NCBI GenBank assembly: GCA_900696575.1
Contig: CAADHD010000027.1
Coordinates: 175,174 to 239,173 of the forward strand
Source of the DNA: an uncultured Bacteroidota bacterium
GTDB taxonomy: Bacteria; Bacteroidota; Bacteroidia; AKYH767-A; OLB10
Direction: 5' to 3'
DNA length: 64,000 nucleotides
The translations under genes were made by a program, and so were the position numbers. Within the stretch, counting starts at the first letter, position 1, and each line of letters starts with the position of its first letter. This document shows positions 16,716-25,580 of the stretch, piece by piece. Under the pieces are notes generated by a model. That model was not told the origin of the DNA. It did no database searches and was given only the letters and a program-made list of their open reading frames with translations.

Positions 16716-18143
16716 ATGAACACAAATCTTTCGCAAGGAGCTAAATTTTATAATGATGTGGTTGCATACTTTGATAAAGCGGCCGCCCTTACCAATTTCG
16801 AACCCGGCCTATTGGAACAAATCAAGGTTTGCAACAGCGTTTATAAATTCTATTTCCCTATAGAACTGGAAGACGGAAAAGTAAAAGTGTTTGAAGGCAT
16901 CCGCGTGCAGCATTCGCACCATAAAACACCTACCAAGGGAGGTATCCGTTTCAGCAATTTTGTTGACGAAGATGAGGTAAAAGCATTGGCAACGCTGATG
17001 ACTTTTAAATGTGCCGTAGTGGATATCCCTTTCGGAGGCGCGAAAGGCGGTATCAAACTCAGCCCGATTGCCTATAACGCAAAACAATTAGAACGCATTA
17101 CCCGCAGATATACCACTGAACTGATAAAGAAAAACATGATTGGGCCGGCCGTTGATGTTCCGGCTCCTGATTATGGCAGCGGCCCGCGCGAAATGGCTTG
17201 GATTGCCGATACGTATGCAACCTTTAAATACGATGATTTGAATGCCTTAGGCTGTGTTACAGGAAAACCCATTGGACAGGGAGGTATTCATGGCCGAACG
17301 GAAGCCACCGGACTTGGAGTATATTATGGAACCCGCGAAGCGCTAGAAAATGCGGAAGACTGTAAAGCTTTAGGGCTTACCCCCGGCATAAAAGGAAAAC
17401 GCGTAATCCTTCAGGGATTAGGAAATGTTGGTTTTTATGCAGGAAAGTTTTTTGCCGAAGGCGGAGCGGTTATTGTCGGAATTGCCGAACGCGAAGGCGG
17501 TATTTATAATGCCGATGGGCTGGATATTGAAAAAGTATTTCAGTACAGGAAGGAAAGCGGCAGCATATTAAATTATCCGGGAGCCAAAAACATAGAGCCA
17601 TCACTGGCAGTGCTTGAAATGGATTGTGACATTTTAATACCTGCTGCTCTCGAAAACCAGATTACAAAAGAGAATGCGCCAAGAATTAAGGCGAAGATTA
17701 TAGCTGAAGGCGCCAACGGCCCCGTTTCGAAAGAAGCAGAAGAAATGCTAACAGCTAAAAATGTATTGATTGTTCCGGATTTATTTCTGAATGCAGGCGG
17801 AGTAACCGTAAGTTATTTCGAATGGCTTAAAAACTTGTCGCATGTACGATTCGGAAGAATGGAAAAGCGCTTTAACGAAACATCGGCTTCTAACATCATT
17901 AATATGGTTGAAAGAATTACTGGAAAGTCGCTCGATCAGAAGGAGAGAAAAATACTAACTCATGGCGCTGATGAAATTGATTTGGTTCGTTCCGGTCTTG
18001 AAGAAACAATGATCTATGCCTACAATGAAATTCGCGAAACCAAAAAACGGGATAACCGGATTACTGATTTACGTACAGCAGCCTTCGTAAACGGCATTAA
18101 CAAACTTGGCGTTTCATATCAGGCCCTGGGAATCTTCCCTTAA
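16716..18143 (+). CDS. Glu/Leu/Phe/Val family dehydrogenase, probably glutamate dehydrogenase
   Basis: 475 aa. The start at 16716 (MNTNLSQGAKFYND) is downstream of a good promoter; an in-frame upstream reading from 16674 would start inside it. The dimerisation/catalytic domain has KTPTKGGIRFSNFVDEDE and CAVVDIPFGGAKGGIKLSP with the catalytic Lys. The NAD(P) domain has VILQGLGNVGFYAGKF. AEGANGPVSKEAEEML and FLNAGGVTVSYFEW complete the family signature. It interconverts glutamate and 2-oxoglutarate with ammonia. About 425-450 aa is usual; the excess is a C-terminal helical part. Cofactor preference is not certain. Confidence 0.9.
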   Translation: MNTNLSQGAKFYNDVVAYFDKAAALTNFEPGLLEQIKVCNSVYKFYFPIELEDGKVKVFEGIRVQHSHHKTPTKGGIRFSNFVDEDEVKALATLMTFKCAVVDIPFGGAKGGIKLSPIAYNAKQLERITRRYTTELIKKNMIGPAVDVPAPDYGSGPREMAWIADTYATFKYDDLNALGCVTGKPIGQGGIHGRTEATGLGVYYGTREALENAEDCKALGLTPGIKGKRVILQGLGNVGFYAGKFFAEGGAVIVGIAEREGGIYNADGLDIEKVFQYRKESGSILNYPGAKNIEPSLAVLEMDCDILIPAALENQITKENAPRIKAKIIAEGANGPVSKEAEEMLTAKNVLIVPDLFLNAGGVTVSYFEWLKNLSHVRFGRMEKRFNETSASNIINMVERITGKSLDQKERKILTHGADEIDLVRSGLEETMIYAYNEIRETKKRDNRITDLRTAAFVNGINKLGVSYQALGIFP

Positions 18144-18170
18144 TAATTCAGGGCTAAACGGAAATCCGTA

Positions 18171-19016
18171 CTACCGGAATTTCTGTTTGAACGGTTTGCA
18201 GCTGTCACTGTATTTTTTTGACAAAGTGTAGCTTAATTGAATTCCGGCAAACATGTACCAGTCTCTGTGAGCAGCATCTCCGCGCTGTCGGTCGTTATTA
18301 TTGCCATTTAATTGGTCAGGGGTGCGGTCGGAAAGCAGAACGGCTAAAGGTCCTGAGGATGCAAGAAGTAAATCTTTTTTAGGGTAAGTAGTACTGATGT
18401 CATCCAGATAATCTGTAAAAGTTCTTCTTGCTCCGGCCTCAATCGCCATTCCGAAACGCTCGGAAAGTTTGAATTTTATTCCTCCCCCAAATGGAATAGC
18501 AATTTGAATACGCCTGTATTTTTTGCGGTTATATAGATTGATACCTTGACCTTCTGTACCGAGAGGCTGCAGCTCAATCCAGTCATCACCCAACGGAGCA
18601 TGAGGATTAAAACGGTAAACAGCAATTCCGGCTAACAGATATGGAGTCCAGGCACTGGCAGGATTGGCGGTCTGGTATTGAAGAAAATTAAATTCCCAGA
18701 TCCATGAACCTTCCAAAATTCTTGAACGAAAACTCAGATTTCGGTAAAGCTGAAAAGGGTCATTGCTGTCAAAATCGTTTCCTGCAATGGTTCCGTAGCT
18801 TAAGCCCAGCCTGTGAGACCAATGATTATTTATTGACCTTTTGAAAAAAATACCTGCTGCAGGTTTAAAGCCAACCGGATCAAACAAACTCTGAATAATA
18901 TCGCCTTTGTAAGAAGAAAAGCCGAGCATGAAACCCGCTTCGGAACTCTGTCCTGAAGAAGAAAGTGAAGTTCCGGATATAAGAATGAAAAAAATTGCTA
19001 ACCGTTTTGCCATCAT
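18171..19016 (-). CDS. DUF6089-like outer-membrane beta-barrel protein (second of tandem pair)
   Basis: 281 aa with a signal peptide (MMAKRLAIFFILISGTSLSS) and a beta-rich body of the DUF6089 / outer-membrane barrel type: GFMLGFSSYKGDI, HRLGLSYGTIAGNDFDSND, LAGIAVYRFNPHAP and FGGGIKFKLSERFGMAIEAG with RRTFTDYLDDIS. The last pattern (FTDYLDD) also occurs in the upstream neighbour, so the pair arose by duplication. The role is unknown; the family is common in Bacteroidota and often lies near envelope genes. It follows its paralogue by 47 bp on the same strand. Confidence 0.8.
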   Translation of the reverse strand: MMAKRLAIFFILISGTSLSSSGQSSEAGFMLGFSSYKGDIIQSLFDPVGFKPAAGIFFKRSINNHWSHRLGLSYGTIAGNDFDSNDPFQLYRNLSFRSRILEGSWIWEFNFLQYQTANPASAWTPYLLAGIAVYRFNPHAPLGDDWIELQPLGTEGQGINLYNRKKYRRIQIAIPFGGGIKFKLSERFGMAIEAGARRTFTDYLDDISTTYPKKDLLLASSGPLAVLLSDRTPDQLNGNNNDRQRGDAAHRDWYMFAGIQLSYTLSKKYSDSCKPFKQKFR

Positions 19017-19063
19017 AAAGCCGGCAAAATAACGGTAATCAGACCGTAAAATTTCAGATTAAA

Positions 19064-19978
19064 TCAGAAGAGGGGATAGGATTGGCGTCCGGTTCTGATT
19101 TTGTAATTGATGGTAACTACACCAAACATGTAAGTGTCGGTATAGCGAGGGTCGCCCCGCTGAGCACCCGGAGCGGTGATATAGGGATACACACCATTAG
19201 AGCGGTCAGACAGCACATACGATTCATAACCTACCTGCGAAAGTAAAATGTTTTTATCGTAATAGGTACGGCTTGCATCGTCAATATAATCAGTAAATGT
19301 TTTTCTGACTCCATATTCAATGCCGATTCCCCATCTTCGGCTGACAGTGTATTTAAAACCTACTCCGAAAGGAATGCAGAACTGGGTGCGGCTGTATTTT
19401 TTTCTTGTTTCCACCAAGCCTTGTCCTTCGGTTGAAAGTGAATGCAGGTCATAAGATTGACCGTTTTCAGCAATTTTTGCTTTAGGGTTAAAATGAAAAA
19501 CACCGGCCCCGATAAAAGTATAGGCCATCATTTCGAAACCGCGTTGTCCTTTTACTCTGCGCAAACGATAGCGGTGGCCAACCTGTTCTTTAATGAATGC
19601 AAATTCGAAATTCGCATTCAATTCATATATGGGTGAAGTAAAAGACAGGTTTCTGTAATTGCGGAAAAATTCTTCGGTAAGTTTATCATCACCGGCAACT
19701 TGGCCATAAGTAAAATGAGGATTGATGGCAATGGCTTTTGAAAGTTTATACCTGTAACCTATTTGAAAAGCCGGTCGGGTTTGTGAAAATTCAAAATCTT
19801 TAAAAAAGTGAGTTCCAACCTGATTTGCACCTCCCAGCTCACCTAAAAAATTGGAGGCTCCTATTCCAATATTCAACTCGCCACGCATGGCTTTCCAGCG
19901 ATTGCGCAGACGTTGTGCATCGCTGTAATATGGTATGAGTACAATGATTCCAAGAATAAACAGGAAAGATTTTTTCAT
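19064..19978 (-). CDS. DUF6089 family outer-membrane beta-barrel protein (first of tandem pair)
   Basis: 304 aa, with a signal peptide (MKKSFLFILGIIVLIPYYSDAQ region). The DUF6089 opening RGELNIGIGASNFLGELGGA is followed by HFTYGQVAGDD, MAYTFIGAGVFHFNPKA and FGVGFKYTVSRRWGIGIEYG with RKTFTDYIDDAS. It shares the FTDY-[IL]-DD region and overall strand order with the downstream paralogue. It is predicted to sit in the outer membrane; no function is known. In other Bacteroidota DUF6089 genes usually sit next to NAD kinase, as here. Confidence 0.88.
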   Translation of the reverse strand: MKKSFLFILGIIVLIPYYSDAQRLRNRWKAMRGELNIGIGASNFLGELGGANQVGTHFFKDFEFSQTRPAFQIGYRYKLSKAIAINPHFTYGQVAGDDKLTEEFFRNYRNLSFTSPIYELNANFEFAFIKEQVGHRYRLRRVKGQRGFEMMAYTFIGAGVFHFNPKAKIAENGQSYDLHSLSTEGQGLVETRKKYSRTQFCIPFGVGFKYTVSRRWGIGIEYGVRKTFTDYIDDASRTYYDKNILLSQVGYESYVLSDRSNGVYPYITAPGAQRGDPRYTDTYMFGVVTINYKIRTGRQSYPLF

Positions 19979-19997
19979 AGTTCTTGAATTAGTAGCA

Positions 19998-20005
19998 CAA
20001 AAGTA
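19998..20005 (-). promoter_or_regulatory. Candidate -7 box for the DUF6089 pair
   Basis: Minus strand TACTTTTG, an exact TAnnTTTG match, 19 nt before the start at 19978. The region 17-20 nt upstream is T-rich without a clean TTG. Confidence 0.5.
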
Positions 20006-20047
20006 GAATAATTATACCTGACGAAAAAAAATTTGTTCCTTAAAAAA

Positions 20048-20926
20048 TCAATTTCTTGTATCCAATCCCCAATTGAGCTTGTTTCTGAGGGTTTTCAGGA
20101 AGTTGTCGTCATACAATCGTATGATGTTAAAAGTAAAATCGGCCAGTCTTACTGCAAATTGAATAGACGAATCAACCGTTACTGAACGGGAGTCGAGCGT
20201 TGTTAAAAAAAACTGGCTTCGGCCTTCTACTTCGAGCGTAATTACGTTCTTATCGGAAACAACCATTGGCCTGATGTTAAGGTTATGCGGTGCGATAGGA
20301 GTGATGACAAAGTTGGATGATTGAGGAGCTACGATGGGGCCACCGCAACTGAGCGAATATCCGGTTGAACCGGTTGGTGTGCAAATAATTAATCCGTCAG
20401 ACCAGTACGTGGTTAAGTATTCTCCGTTAAGATAGGTGTGAATTTTAATCATTGACGAACTGTCTTTTTTGTGGATGGTCATTTCATTCAAAGCATAATT
20501 CATGGCACCGAACAGGTTTTTATCTGTATCCAATTTAAGCACGGTCCTTTTATCAAGCGAAAAGGTTCCTTTTAGCAAACATTCCATGGCCGCTCTCGTG
20601 TTTTCTGCAGCACAACCGGTCAGAAATCCCAACCTTCCGGAATTGATACCAAGTACAGGAACTGATGAATCATGAACAATGGTTAACGTATCCAGTATGG
20701 TTCCGTCTCCTCCAATGCTTATCATAAAATCAGCAGCTTCCCGGAACTCTTCGGCTGATGAGAATGATTGCATTTTATGGTTATGAATTCCATAGCTTTT
20801 CAGTTGGCTCATACAGGTATCATAAATCAATACATCACATTGATTTTCTATGAGACTTTTCATTGCTTCCTGAAAAGCCAGAATGACCCCGTCATTAAGA
20901 CTTCTGAAATAGATCGCTGCAGTCAT
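20048..20926 (-). CDS. nadK: NAD kinase
   Basis: 292 aa, normal length. It phosphorylates NAD to NADP with ATP or polyphosphate in the cytoplasm. The key motifs are present: ISIGGDGTILDTL (GGDG loop), GINSGRLGFLTG, the NE-containing stretch YALNEMTIHKK, and TPTGSTGYSLSCGGPIV. A late IAPHNLNIRPMV motif completes the C-terminal domain. It lies 9 bp downstream of the BamA-like gene on the same strand, which in turn overlaps the CBS gene, so the three probably form one operon. Confidence 0.96.
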   Translation of the reverse strand: MTAAIYFRSLNDGVILAFQEAMKSLIENQCDVLIYDTCMSQLKSYGIHNHKMQSFSSAEEFREAADFMISIGGDGTILDTLTIVHDSSVPVLGINSGRLGFLTGCAAENTRAAMECLLKGTFSLDKRTVLKLDTDKNLFGAMNYALNEMTIHKKDSSSMIKIHTYLNGEYLTTYWSDGLIICTPTGSTGYSLSCGGPIVAPQSSNFVITPIAPHNLNIRPMVVSDKNVITLEVEGRSQFFLTTLDSRSVTVDSSIQFAVRLADFTFNIIRLYDDNFLKTLRNKLNWGLDTRN

Positions 20927-20935
20927 AAAAAGTCT

Positions 20936-22384
20936 TTAAAATATCGGGGCTGTAAAGTGAAGAAAAAAACCATGCTCGCCAAATTTATTAAAGCTGTATT
21001 CCATACGTAACACCAGATCATAGTAGGTAACATAATCAAGCCCTATTCCTGCGCCAGGAAGCCATTCATTGGCCAATGGATTGGTTGACTGAAACTGGCG
21101 ATCGCGGGCATAACCAAGGTCAACAAATGCATTCAGGTAAAAGGCAAAAGGTATTTTGTTGAATTTGGAGAATGGCAGCGGACGTATGGTAAATACCTGT
21201 TCCGGAACAAGAATAAACTTCAGGGTTGATTTAAAAACAACCCAATTTTGCCCACCGGCAACATAGTATTCATACCCTCTTACAAAATCGCTTCCGTAGC
21301 CCAAACCCCGTTGATTGTAATATGGTGCAAAACTCCGGCCCGAAAGTTTGCCTTTTATCCCTGATGCAAAGTACCAGCGGTGATCGAGCTTCCAGTATTT
21401 GCGGTAGTTTGAAACCACAACAAAAAGATCAGGCTCATCTTTAAATGCACCAATCCCCTGTTTGGTCATGGTTATATCAAAGTAATATCCCCTGAGCGGA
21501 TATACTTTTATATCGCGATAATCTTTTTTATATTCTAATGTTAAATAAACAGCTTTCTGAGTGCTGTGGTTACGAAGAAAATAGTCGCGGTTGTAAAACA
21601 AAACCGTATCGGCAATGCGGTTGCTCTGAAATTCCACCCCGATTCCGTAATAATCGTGAATGCCTTCGCGGTGTGTGTATTTTAATCCGGCTCCGAATTG
21701 TTCTCTGACATATTGCGAAGGATCTTTGAAAAATTTAAGTTTGCTTTCTTCGAGTCCGTAAGCAATTTCGCGGTTGCGGGTATATGTAATTCCGGCTGCA
21801 AGCCCGTTATCTTTTGTTTGATTTAGGTAAGGAATGGTGTAATACAACCCTATCCGTTGCGAATATCCTAATCGCACTAATACACTTAGTTTCTCTTTTC
21901 TTCCTCTGAAGTTCTCTCGCGTAACATAAGCCCCGTAATTCGTTCTGCTAAAATCTTTCGTTTGCCACCATTCATTAAAATTCCGGTCAACGGCTTCGAA
22001 AACCGGCAGCGGCCAGAGGTACCAGCGCTCCGCCAGATTAAAAATTACAAATACCTGTGAAGAATCATTACTGTCGAACTGAATATGCGGAACAACAAAA
22101 TTAAATAATGAGGTATTTAATAGGTTTTCGCGGCTGCGCTCTACCGCCCTGTTTAGCGTAAGCCAGGGCAGTTCATCACCCTTGCGGAAGATGATTTCGC
22201 GCATAATGACATGATGGCGCGTAACTTCATTTCCCGTAATGATGATGTCGGCTACTTTAACCCAACTGGGTTGCTCCTGGTAACCGGAAGTGTCGGTTTG
22301 TGCAAACAACGGTGTAGAAAACAGAAACAAGAAGAAGAAACAGCGCAACTGCGTGTGAGGAAATAAATGAAAATGTTTATTCAC
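20936..22384 (-). CDS. BamA/TamA superfamily outer-membrane protein with one POTRA domain
   Basis: 482 aa. A signal peptide (FFFLFLFSTPLFAQ) precedes one POTRA-like domain (about residues 42-115: VADIIITGNEVTRHHVIMRE, then LNTSLFNFVVPHIQ). A surface-antigen barrel makes up the rest, ending RMEYSFNKFGEHGFFLHFTAPIF with the terminal Phe beta-signal. It is shorter than BamA (five POTRA domains) and lacks the TamL lipobox. Its specific client is unknown. The start overlaps the CBS gene's stop by 4 nt. An outer-membrane assembly or secretion role is inferred from the family. Confidence 0.82.
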   Translation of the reverse strand: MNKHFHLFPHTQLRCFFFLFLFSTPLFAQTDTSGYQEQPSWVKVADIIITGNEVTRHHVIMREIIFRKGDELPWLTLNRAVERSRENLLNTSLFNFVVPHIQFDSNDSSQVFVIFNLAERWYLWPLPVFEAVDRNFNEWWQTKDFSRTNYGAYVTRENFRGRKEKLSVLVRLGYSQRIGLYYTIPYLNQTKDNGLAAGITYTRNREIAYGLEESKLKFFKDPSQYVREQFGAGLKYTHREGIHDYYGIGVEFQSNRIADTVLFYNRDYFLRNHSTQKAVYLTLEYKKDYRDIKVYPLRGYYFDITMTKQGIGAFKDEPDLFVVVSNYRKYWKLDHRWYFASGIKGKLSGRSFAPYYNQRGLGYGSDFVRGYEYYVAGGQNWVVFKSTLKFILVPEQVFTIRPLPFSKFNKIPFAFYLNAFVDLGYARDRQFQSTNPLANEWLPGAGIGLDYVTYYDLVLRMEYSFNKFGEHGFFLHFTAPIF

Positions 22385-23043
22385 ACTTTGAGATAGCTCA
22401 TCAAAGAATCATACCGGTCTTTGGTATCACCGATTGATTCGGTTTGCTGGTAATATCCTGTTACCTGATAATCGTTACGGGCAAGCGCAGCTAAAATCCG
22501 GGTAAGGTCAAGACGGTTCACTTTTACGATTACTTCAAGCATGGAGCCATCAGCTGTAGGATAAGTGCTCAGGCTGATAATGCTTGCATCATTCGACTCA
22601 ACAACTCGTGCCAGCGAAGAAAAAAGATACTCCTGCGGTTTGATCTGTAAGTGGATGATACCTCCCGGTATCATCACTCCGTTGGTAATGGCAAAAGTTT
22701 CAATCAGATCATGAACAGTTATTATTCCTGCAAACTCATTGTCGCTGTTCAATACCGGAACTACCGGATAATTAAACTGCGTTACAAACCGGATAGCATC
22801 AAACAAATGCTGGTTTTCATAAATAAAAGCACGGTCAAGCGGCAAGGCAGCATCGCCAATTCTGGTGTTACGGTCGGCCATGCCGAGTATATCGGTTTCC
22901 GAAATCAATCCGATAAACTCTTTTTTATTGATAACAGGAAGGTACTGCAACCGGAATTCTTCCATCCATGCAAGCGCACGATGCCCGTTATCCGTTACTT
23001 TTAACGGAGGTATAAGATCACGGATTAATTCTTTGGCCAGCAT
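22381..23043 (-). CDS. CBS-pair protein with C-terminal ACT-like domain
   Basis: 220 aa. Two CBS motifs form a Bateman module: the first around residues 5-60 (LQYLPVINKKEFIGLISETD), the second around 70-130 (YPVVPVLNSDNEFAGIITVHD). Such pairs bind adenosyl nucleotides. The last third (SIISLSTYPTADGSMLEVIVK) has the beta-alpha-beta pattern of an ACT-like domain. The layout resembles AcuB-like regulators. The controlled enzyme is unknown, but the operon with NAD kinase suggests a nucleotide-sensing link; that is inference only. It is divergent from pdxJ. Confidence 0.85.
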   Translation of the reverse strand: MLAKELIRDLIPPLKVTDNGHRALAWMEEFRLQYLPVINKKEFIGLISETDILGMADRNTRIGDAALPLDRAFIYENQHLFDAIRFVTQFNYPVVPVLNSDNEFAGIITVHDLIETFAITNGVMIPGGIIHLQIKPQEYLFSSLARVVESNDASIISLSTYPTADGSMLEVIVKVNRLDLTRILAALARNDYQVTGYYQQTESIGDTKDRYDSLMSYLKV

Positions 23044-23130
23044 GCCGGTTTTTTACGAATTGAAAAATAATTTGTTTGTAAACGGCAAACATAGCAACTT
23101 TGTTAAACGGCAATACGATTTTTGCACCTC

Positions 23131-23844
23131 ATGACAAAGCTGAGCGTTAACATAAACAAAATAGCCACACTACGCAATGCGCGTGGAGGAAGCATTCCTG
23201 ATGTTACCCAATCGGCAATCAACATTCAGCATTACGGGGCAGATGGCATCACCGTTCATCCGCGGCCTGATGAGCGGCATATCCGTTATGACGATGTACG
23301 AAGTATTGCTAAAGTGATAACTACAGAACTGAATATAGAAGGTTATCCCGATAAAAAGTTCGTTAAACTTATTGAAGAAGTAAAACCGCATCAGGTTACC
23401 TTGGTGCCCGACCCGCCCGGTGTGATTACCTCCAATACCGGATGGGATACCGTAAAGCATCAGTCATTCCTTAGTGATGTAATCAGTCATTTTAAATCAT
23501 TGGGCTGCCGTGTTTCTGTTTTTCTGAATGCTGACATTCGTATGGTTAAACCTGCTGCACAAACAGGAACTGACCGCATTGAGCTTTACACAGGTCCTTA
23601 TGCCGAACAATTTCAACACCATCCCGAAAAAGCTATTGCTCCTTATACTGAAGCAGCCCAAGCGGCATTGAATAACCATCTTGGCATCAATGCCGGCCAT
23701 GATCTGGATTTGAAGAATCTGAAATACTTCAAACAACATATTCCCGGCCTTCTGGAAGTTTCCATTGGTCATGCCCTTATTAGCGATGCGCTTTACTTCG
23801 GTCTGGAAAATACCATAGCCATGTATAAACGTTTGTTGCAATAA
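23131..23844 (+). CDS. pdxJ: Pyridoxine 5'-phosphate synthase
   Basis: 237 aa. The ATG at 23131 gives MTKLSVNINKIATLRNARGG, the usual PdxJ opening. PdxJ condenses 1-deoxyxylulose 5-phosphate with 3-amino-2-oxopropyl phosphate to form pyridoxine 5'-phosphate in the DXP-dependent vitamin B6 pathway. Conserved blocks are GADGITVHPRPDERHIRYDD (active-site His and Arg), HQVTLVPDPPGVITSN, VSVFLNADIRMV, ELYTGPYAEQF and the terminal LEVSIGHALISDALYFGL. It is a TIM barrel of typical length. It is divergent from the CBS gene and followed 12 bp later by the WD40 gene. Confidence 0.96.
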   Translation: MTKLSVNINKIATLRNARGGSIPDVTQSAINIQHYGADGITVHPRPDERHIRYDDVRSIAKVITTELNIEGYPDKKFVKLIEEVKPHQVTLVPDPPGVITSNTGWDTVKHQSFLSDVISHFKSLGCRVSVFLNADIRMVKPAAQTGTDRIELYTGPYAEQFQHHPEKAIAPYTEAAQAALNNHLGINAGHDLDLKNLKYFKQHIPGLLEVSIGHALISDALYFGLENTIAMYKRLLQ

Positions 23845-23856
23845 GGTATTGGTTCT

Positions 23857-24762
23857 ATGGTGAGCATTGAAAGAAAGATAGAGTTAACCGGGCATAAAGG
23901 CCCGCTCTATGCACTCATAGATTACAGGGATGGAATAATTACTGCCGGTGGTGATAAAATGATTGTTTACTGGAAGGATTTGAATTGTAATGAAGGAAGC
24001 CTGCTGGCCATGGCCTCTGGGCCGGTGTATTCGTTGCTGCCCCTCAATAGGAAAAATCAATTGCTTGCCGCCAACGATTCAGGCGGAATACATGTTATTG
24101 ACCTGATTACTCACAAGGAAATAAGACTGCTGAAGTTTCATAACGCTCCTGTTTTTGATATGCTGTTGGCTGAAAACTCCGGCCTGATGATAACTGCTTC
24201 GGGTGACGGTACGGTTGCTCTGATTGAAACGGATGATTTTACTATTCAGAAACAGATAAAACTTACCAGTCTAAAAGTGCGCTGTCTGCAGTTATTGAAT
24301 AAGGAGAGATTATTGGTTGCCGGTACCGGTGACGGACTGATTTATATATTCACTGTTCCTGAAATGAAACTGATTGAAAAAATTCAGGCTCATCAACCGG
24401 AGTTTTCTGTAAACACAATGATCTATTATCCAGAAAAAAAACTGCTGATAACGGGTGGCCGCGATGCACATGTAAATGTTTTCAGTACAGAAGGTTCATT
24501 CAATATGCTTGAATCCATCCCTGCTCATAATTATTCGGTTTACTCCATTGTGTTCAGCCCTGATAAGAAATGGATGGCCACCGCTTCGCGCGATAAAACC
24601 ATCAAACTATGGGAGGCTGAAAATTTTAATGTGCTCAAACGGATTTCGCGGCCGGAGTTTACTTCGCACTCTCATTCTGTAAACAAGCTTCTCTGGAAAG
24701 CCAATAAGCTGTTTTCCATCGGTGATGACCGTAAAATTATTTTGTGGACAATCAAAGGATAA
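23857..24762 (+). CDS. WD40 repeat beta-propeller protein
   Basis: 301 aa with no signal peptide, so probably cytoplasmic. Several WD40 blades are visible, each with GH-x(20-30)-WD-like ends: LTGHKGPLYALIDYRDGIIT with VYWKD, VFDMLLAENSGLMITASGDG, LLITGGRDAHVNVFST, and the canonical WMATASRDKTIKLWEAENF. The final blade ends KIILWTIKG. About six to seven blades fit. The protein is a scaffold by fold, with partner unknown. It begins 12 bp after pdxJ, so it is likely cotranscribed. The last ~74 bp before the convergent sigma-factor gene contain a short repeat shared with 30416-30442. Confidence 0.85.
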   Translation: MVSIERKIELTGHKGPLYALIDYRDGIITAGGDKMIVYWKDLNCNEGSLLAMASGPVYSLLPLNRKNQLLAANDSGGIHVIDLITHKEIRLLKFHNAPVFDMLLAENSGLMITASGDGTVALIETDDFTIQKQIKLTSLKVRCLQLLNKERLLVAGTGDGLIYIFTVPEMKLIEKIQAHQPEFSVNTMIYYPEKKLLITGGRDAHVNVFSTEGSFNMLESIPAHNYSVYSIVFSPDKKWMATASRDKTIKLWEAENFNVLKRISRPEFTSHSHSVNKLLWKANKLFSIGDDRKIILWTIKG

Positions 24763-24797
24763 TTACAGTTTTAAAAAAAATGCTTTATGCGTTGGAT

Positions 24798-24824
24798 CCC
24801 TTCAGGGCAACGGGTGCGGGGAGG
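24798..24824. repeat. 27-bp dispersed repeat, copy 1
   Basis: Matches 30416-30442 at 23 of 27 positions (CCCTTCAG core, then a CGGGTGCG core). It lies in the gap between the convergent WD40 and sigma-factor genes. It may be a genome-wide short repeat or a shared 3'-end element. Confidence 0.45.
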
Positions 24825-24836
24825 ATACGAATCTCA

Positions 24837-25340
24837 TTACTCAACAAAATGCACAAGCTGTGCTTTCAGTTTTTGCCGTGCCATGTGTATCCTTATTTTC
24901 ACAGTTCCTAATGGGATGCTAAGTTTTTCGGCAATTTCTTCGTATTTGAAACCATTGTAACTCATCATAAACGGAATACGCAGGTTATCGCTCAACCCGT
25001 TAATGGCTTCCATGATCTCTTCAACACCTAAATCATTCTCAGCATCGTTCGCACTGGTGCTTTTGGCTGAGTTGATGTAATACTGTTTATCGGTATCATC
25101 AGAAAAAATCTTACTGTTTACAACCCTGCGGTAGTGATTGATAAATATGTTTTTCATGATGGTATAGAGCCAGCCTTTCAGATTGGTTCCTTTCTCAAAC
25201 TTCTCTTCGTATTTCATGGCCTTATACACTGTTTCCTGAACAAGATCATTGGCATCCTCGCGGTCTTGAGTGAGTTTAAGTGCAAAATTTCTGAGTTTGA
25301 AATACTCTTCCTGAACGAGGTCTCTGAATACAGTGTTCAT
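24837..25340 (-). CDS. ECF-type RNA polymerase sigma factor
   Basis: 167 aa, typical ECF (group 4) sigma factor. Region 2 (residues about 8-75) includes NFALKLTQDREDANDLVQET and GTNLKGWLYTIMKNIFINHYRR. Region 4 (about 110-160) includes LRIPFMMSYNGFKYEEIAEK and a LGTVKIRIHMARQKL helix-turn-helix. No anti-sigma gene is adjacent on either side, so the control signal is unknown. It has its own well-formed promoter of the housekeeping type. Bacteroidota carry a closely similar stand-alone sigma factor in many genomes. Confidence 0.92.
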   Translation of the reverse strand: MNTVFRDLVQEEYFKLRNFALKLTQDREDANDLVQETVYKAMKYEEKFEKGTNLKGWLYTIMKNIFINHYRRVVNSKIFSDDTDKQYYINSAKSTSANDAENDLGVEEIMEAINGLSDNLRIPFMMSYNGFKYEEIAEKLSIPLGTVKIRIHMARQKLKAQLVHFVE

Positions 25341-25371
25341 ATTGTTTATGTGTTTATTGTTTAAACTTCTA

Positions 25372-25401
25372 CAAAAGTACAGTTTATGTCAATATGAACA
25401 A
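25372..25401 (-). promoter_or_regulatory. Promoter of the ECF sigma-factor gene
   Basis: Minus strand: TTG (25401-25399), a 19-nt spacer and TACTTTTG (25379-25372). This is one of the best promoter matches in the window to TTG-N17-19-TAnnTTTG. The start codon at 25340 is 31 nt downstream. Confidence 0.75.
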
Positions 25402-25580
25402 ATTTTGTACATGAATTTATTGTTAATTTTTATACAAAAGTCTATTTAGTTGATTCAGAAGCCGATTCCAGGCTTGCTTAAAAGACTAAGCTTTGAAAAT
25501 GAAATGTATGTACAGATTGCCTGTAAAGACTAAACGATAGCGGAAAACTTATTCAGACTTTGTGTCTTTGCATAAAAAGA

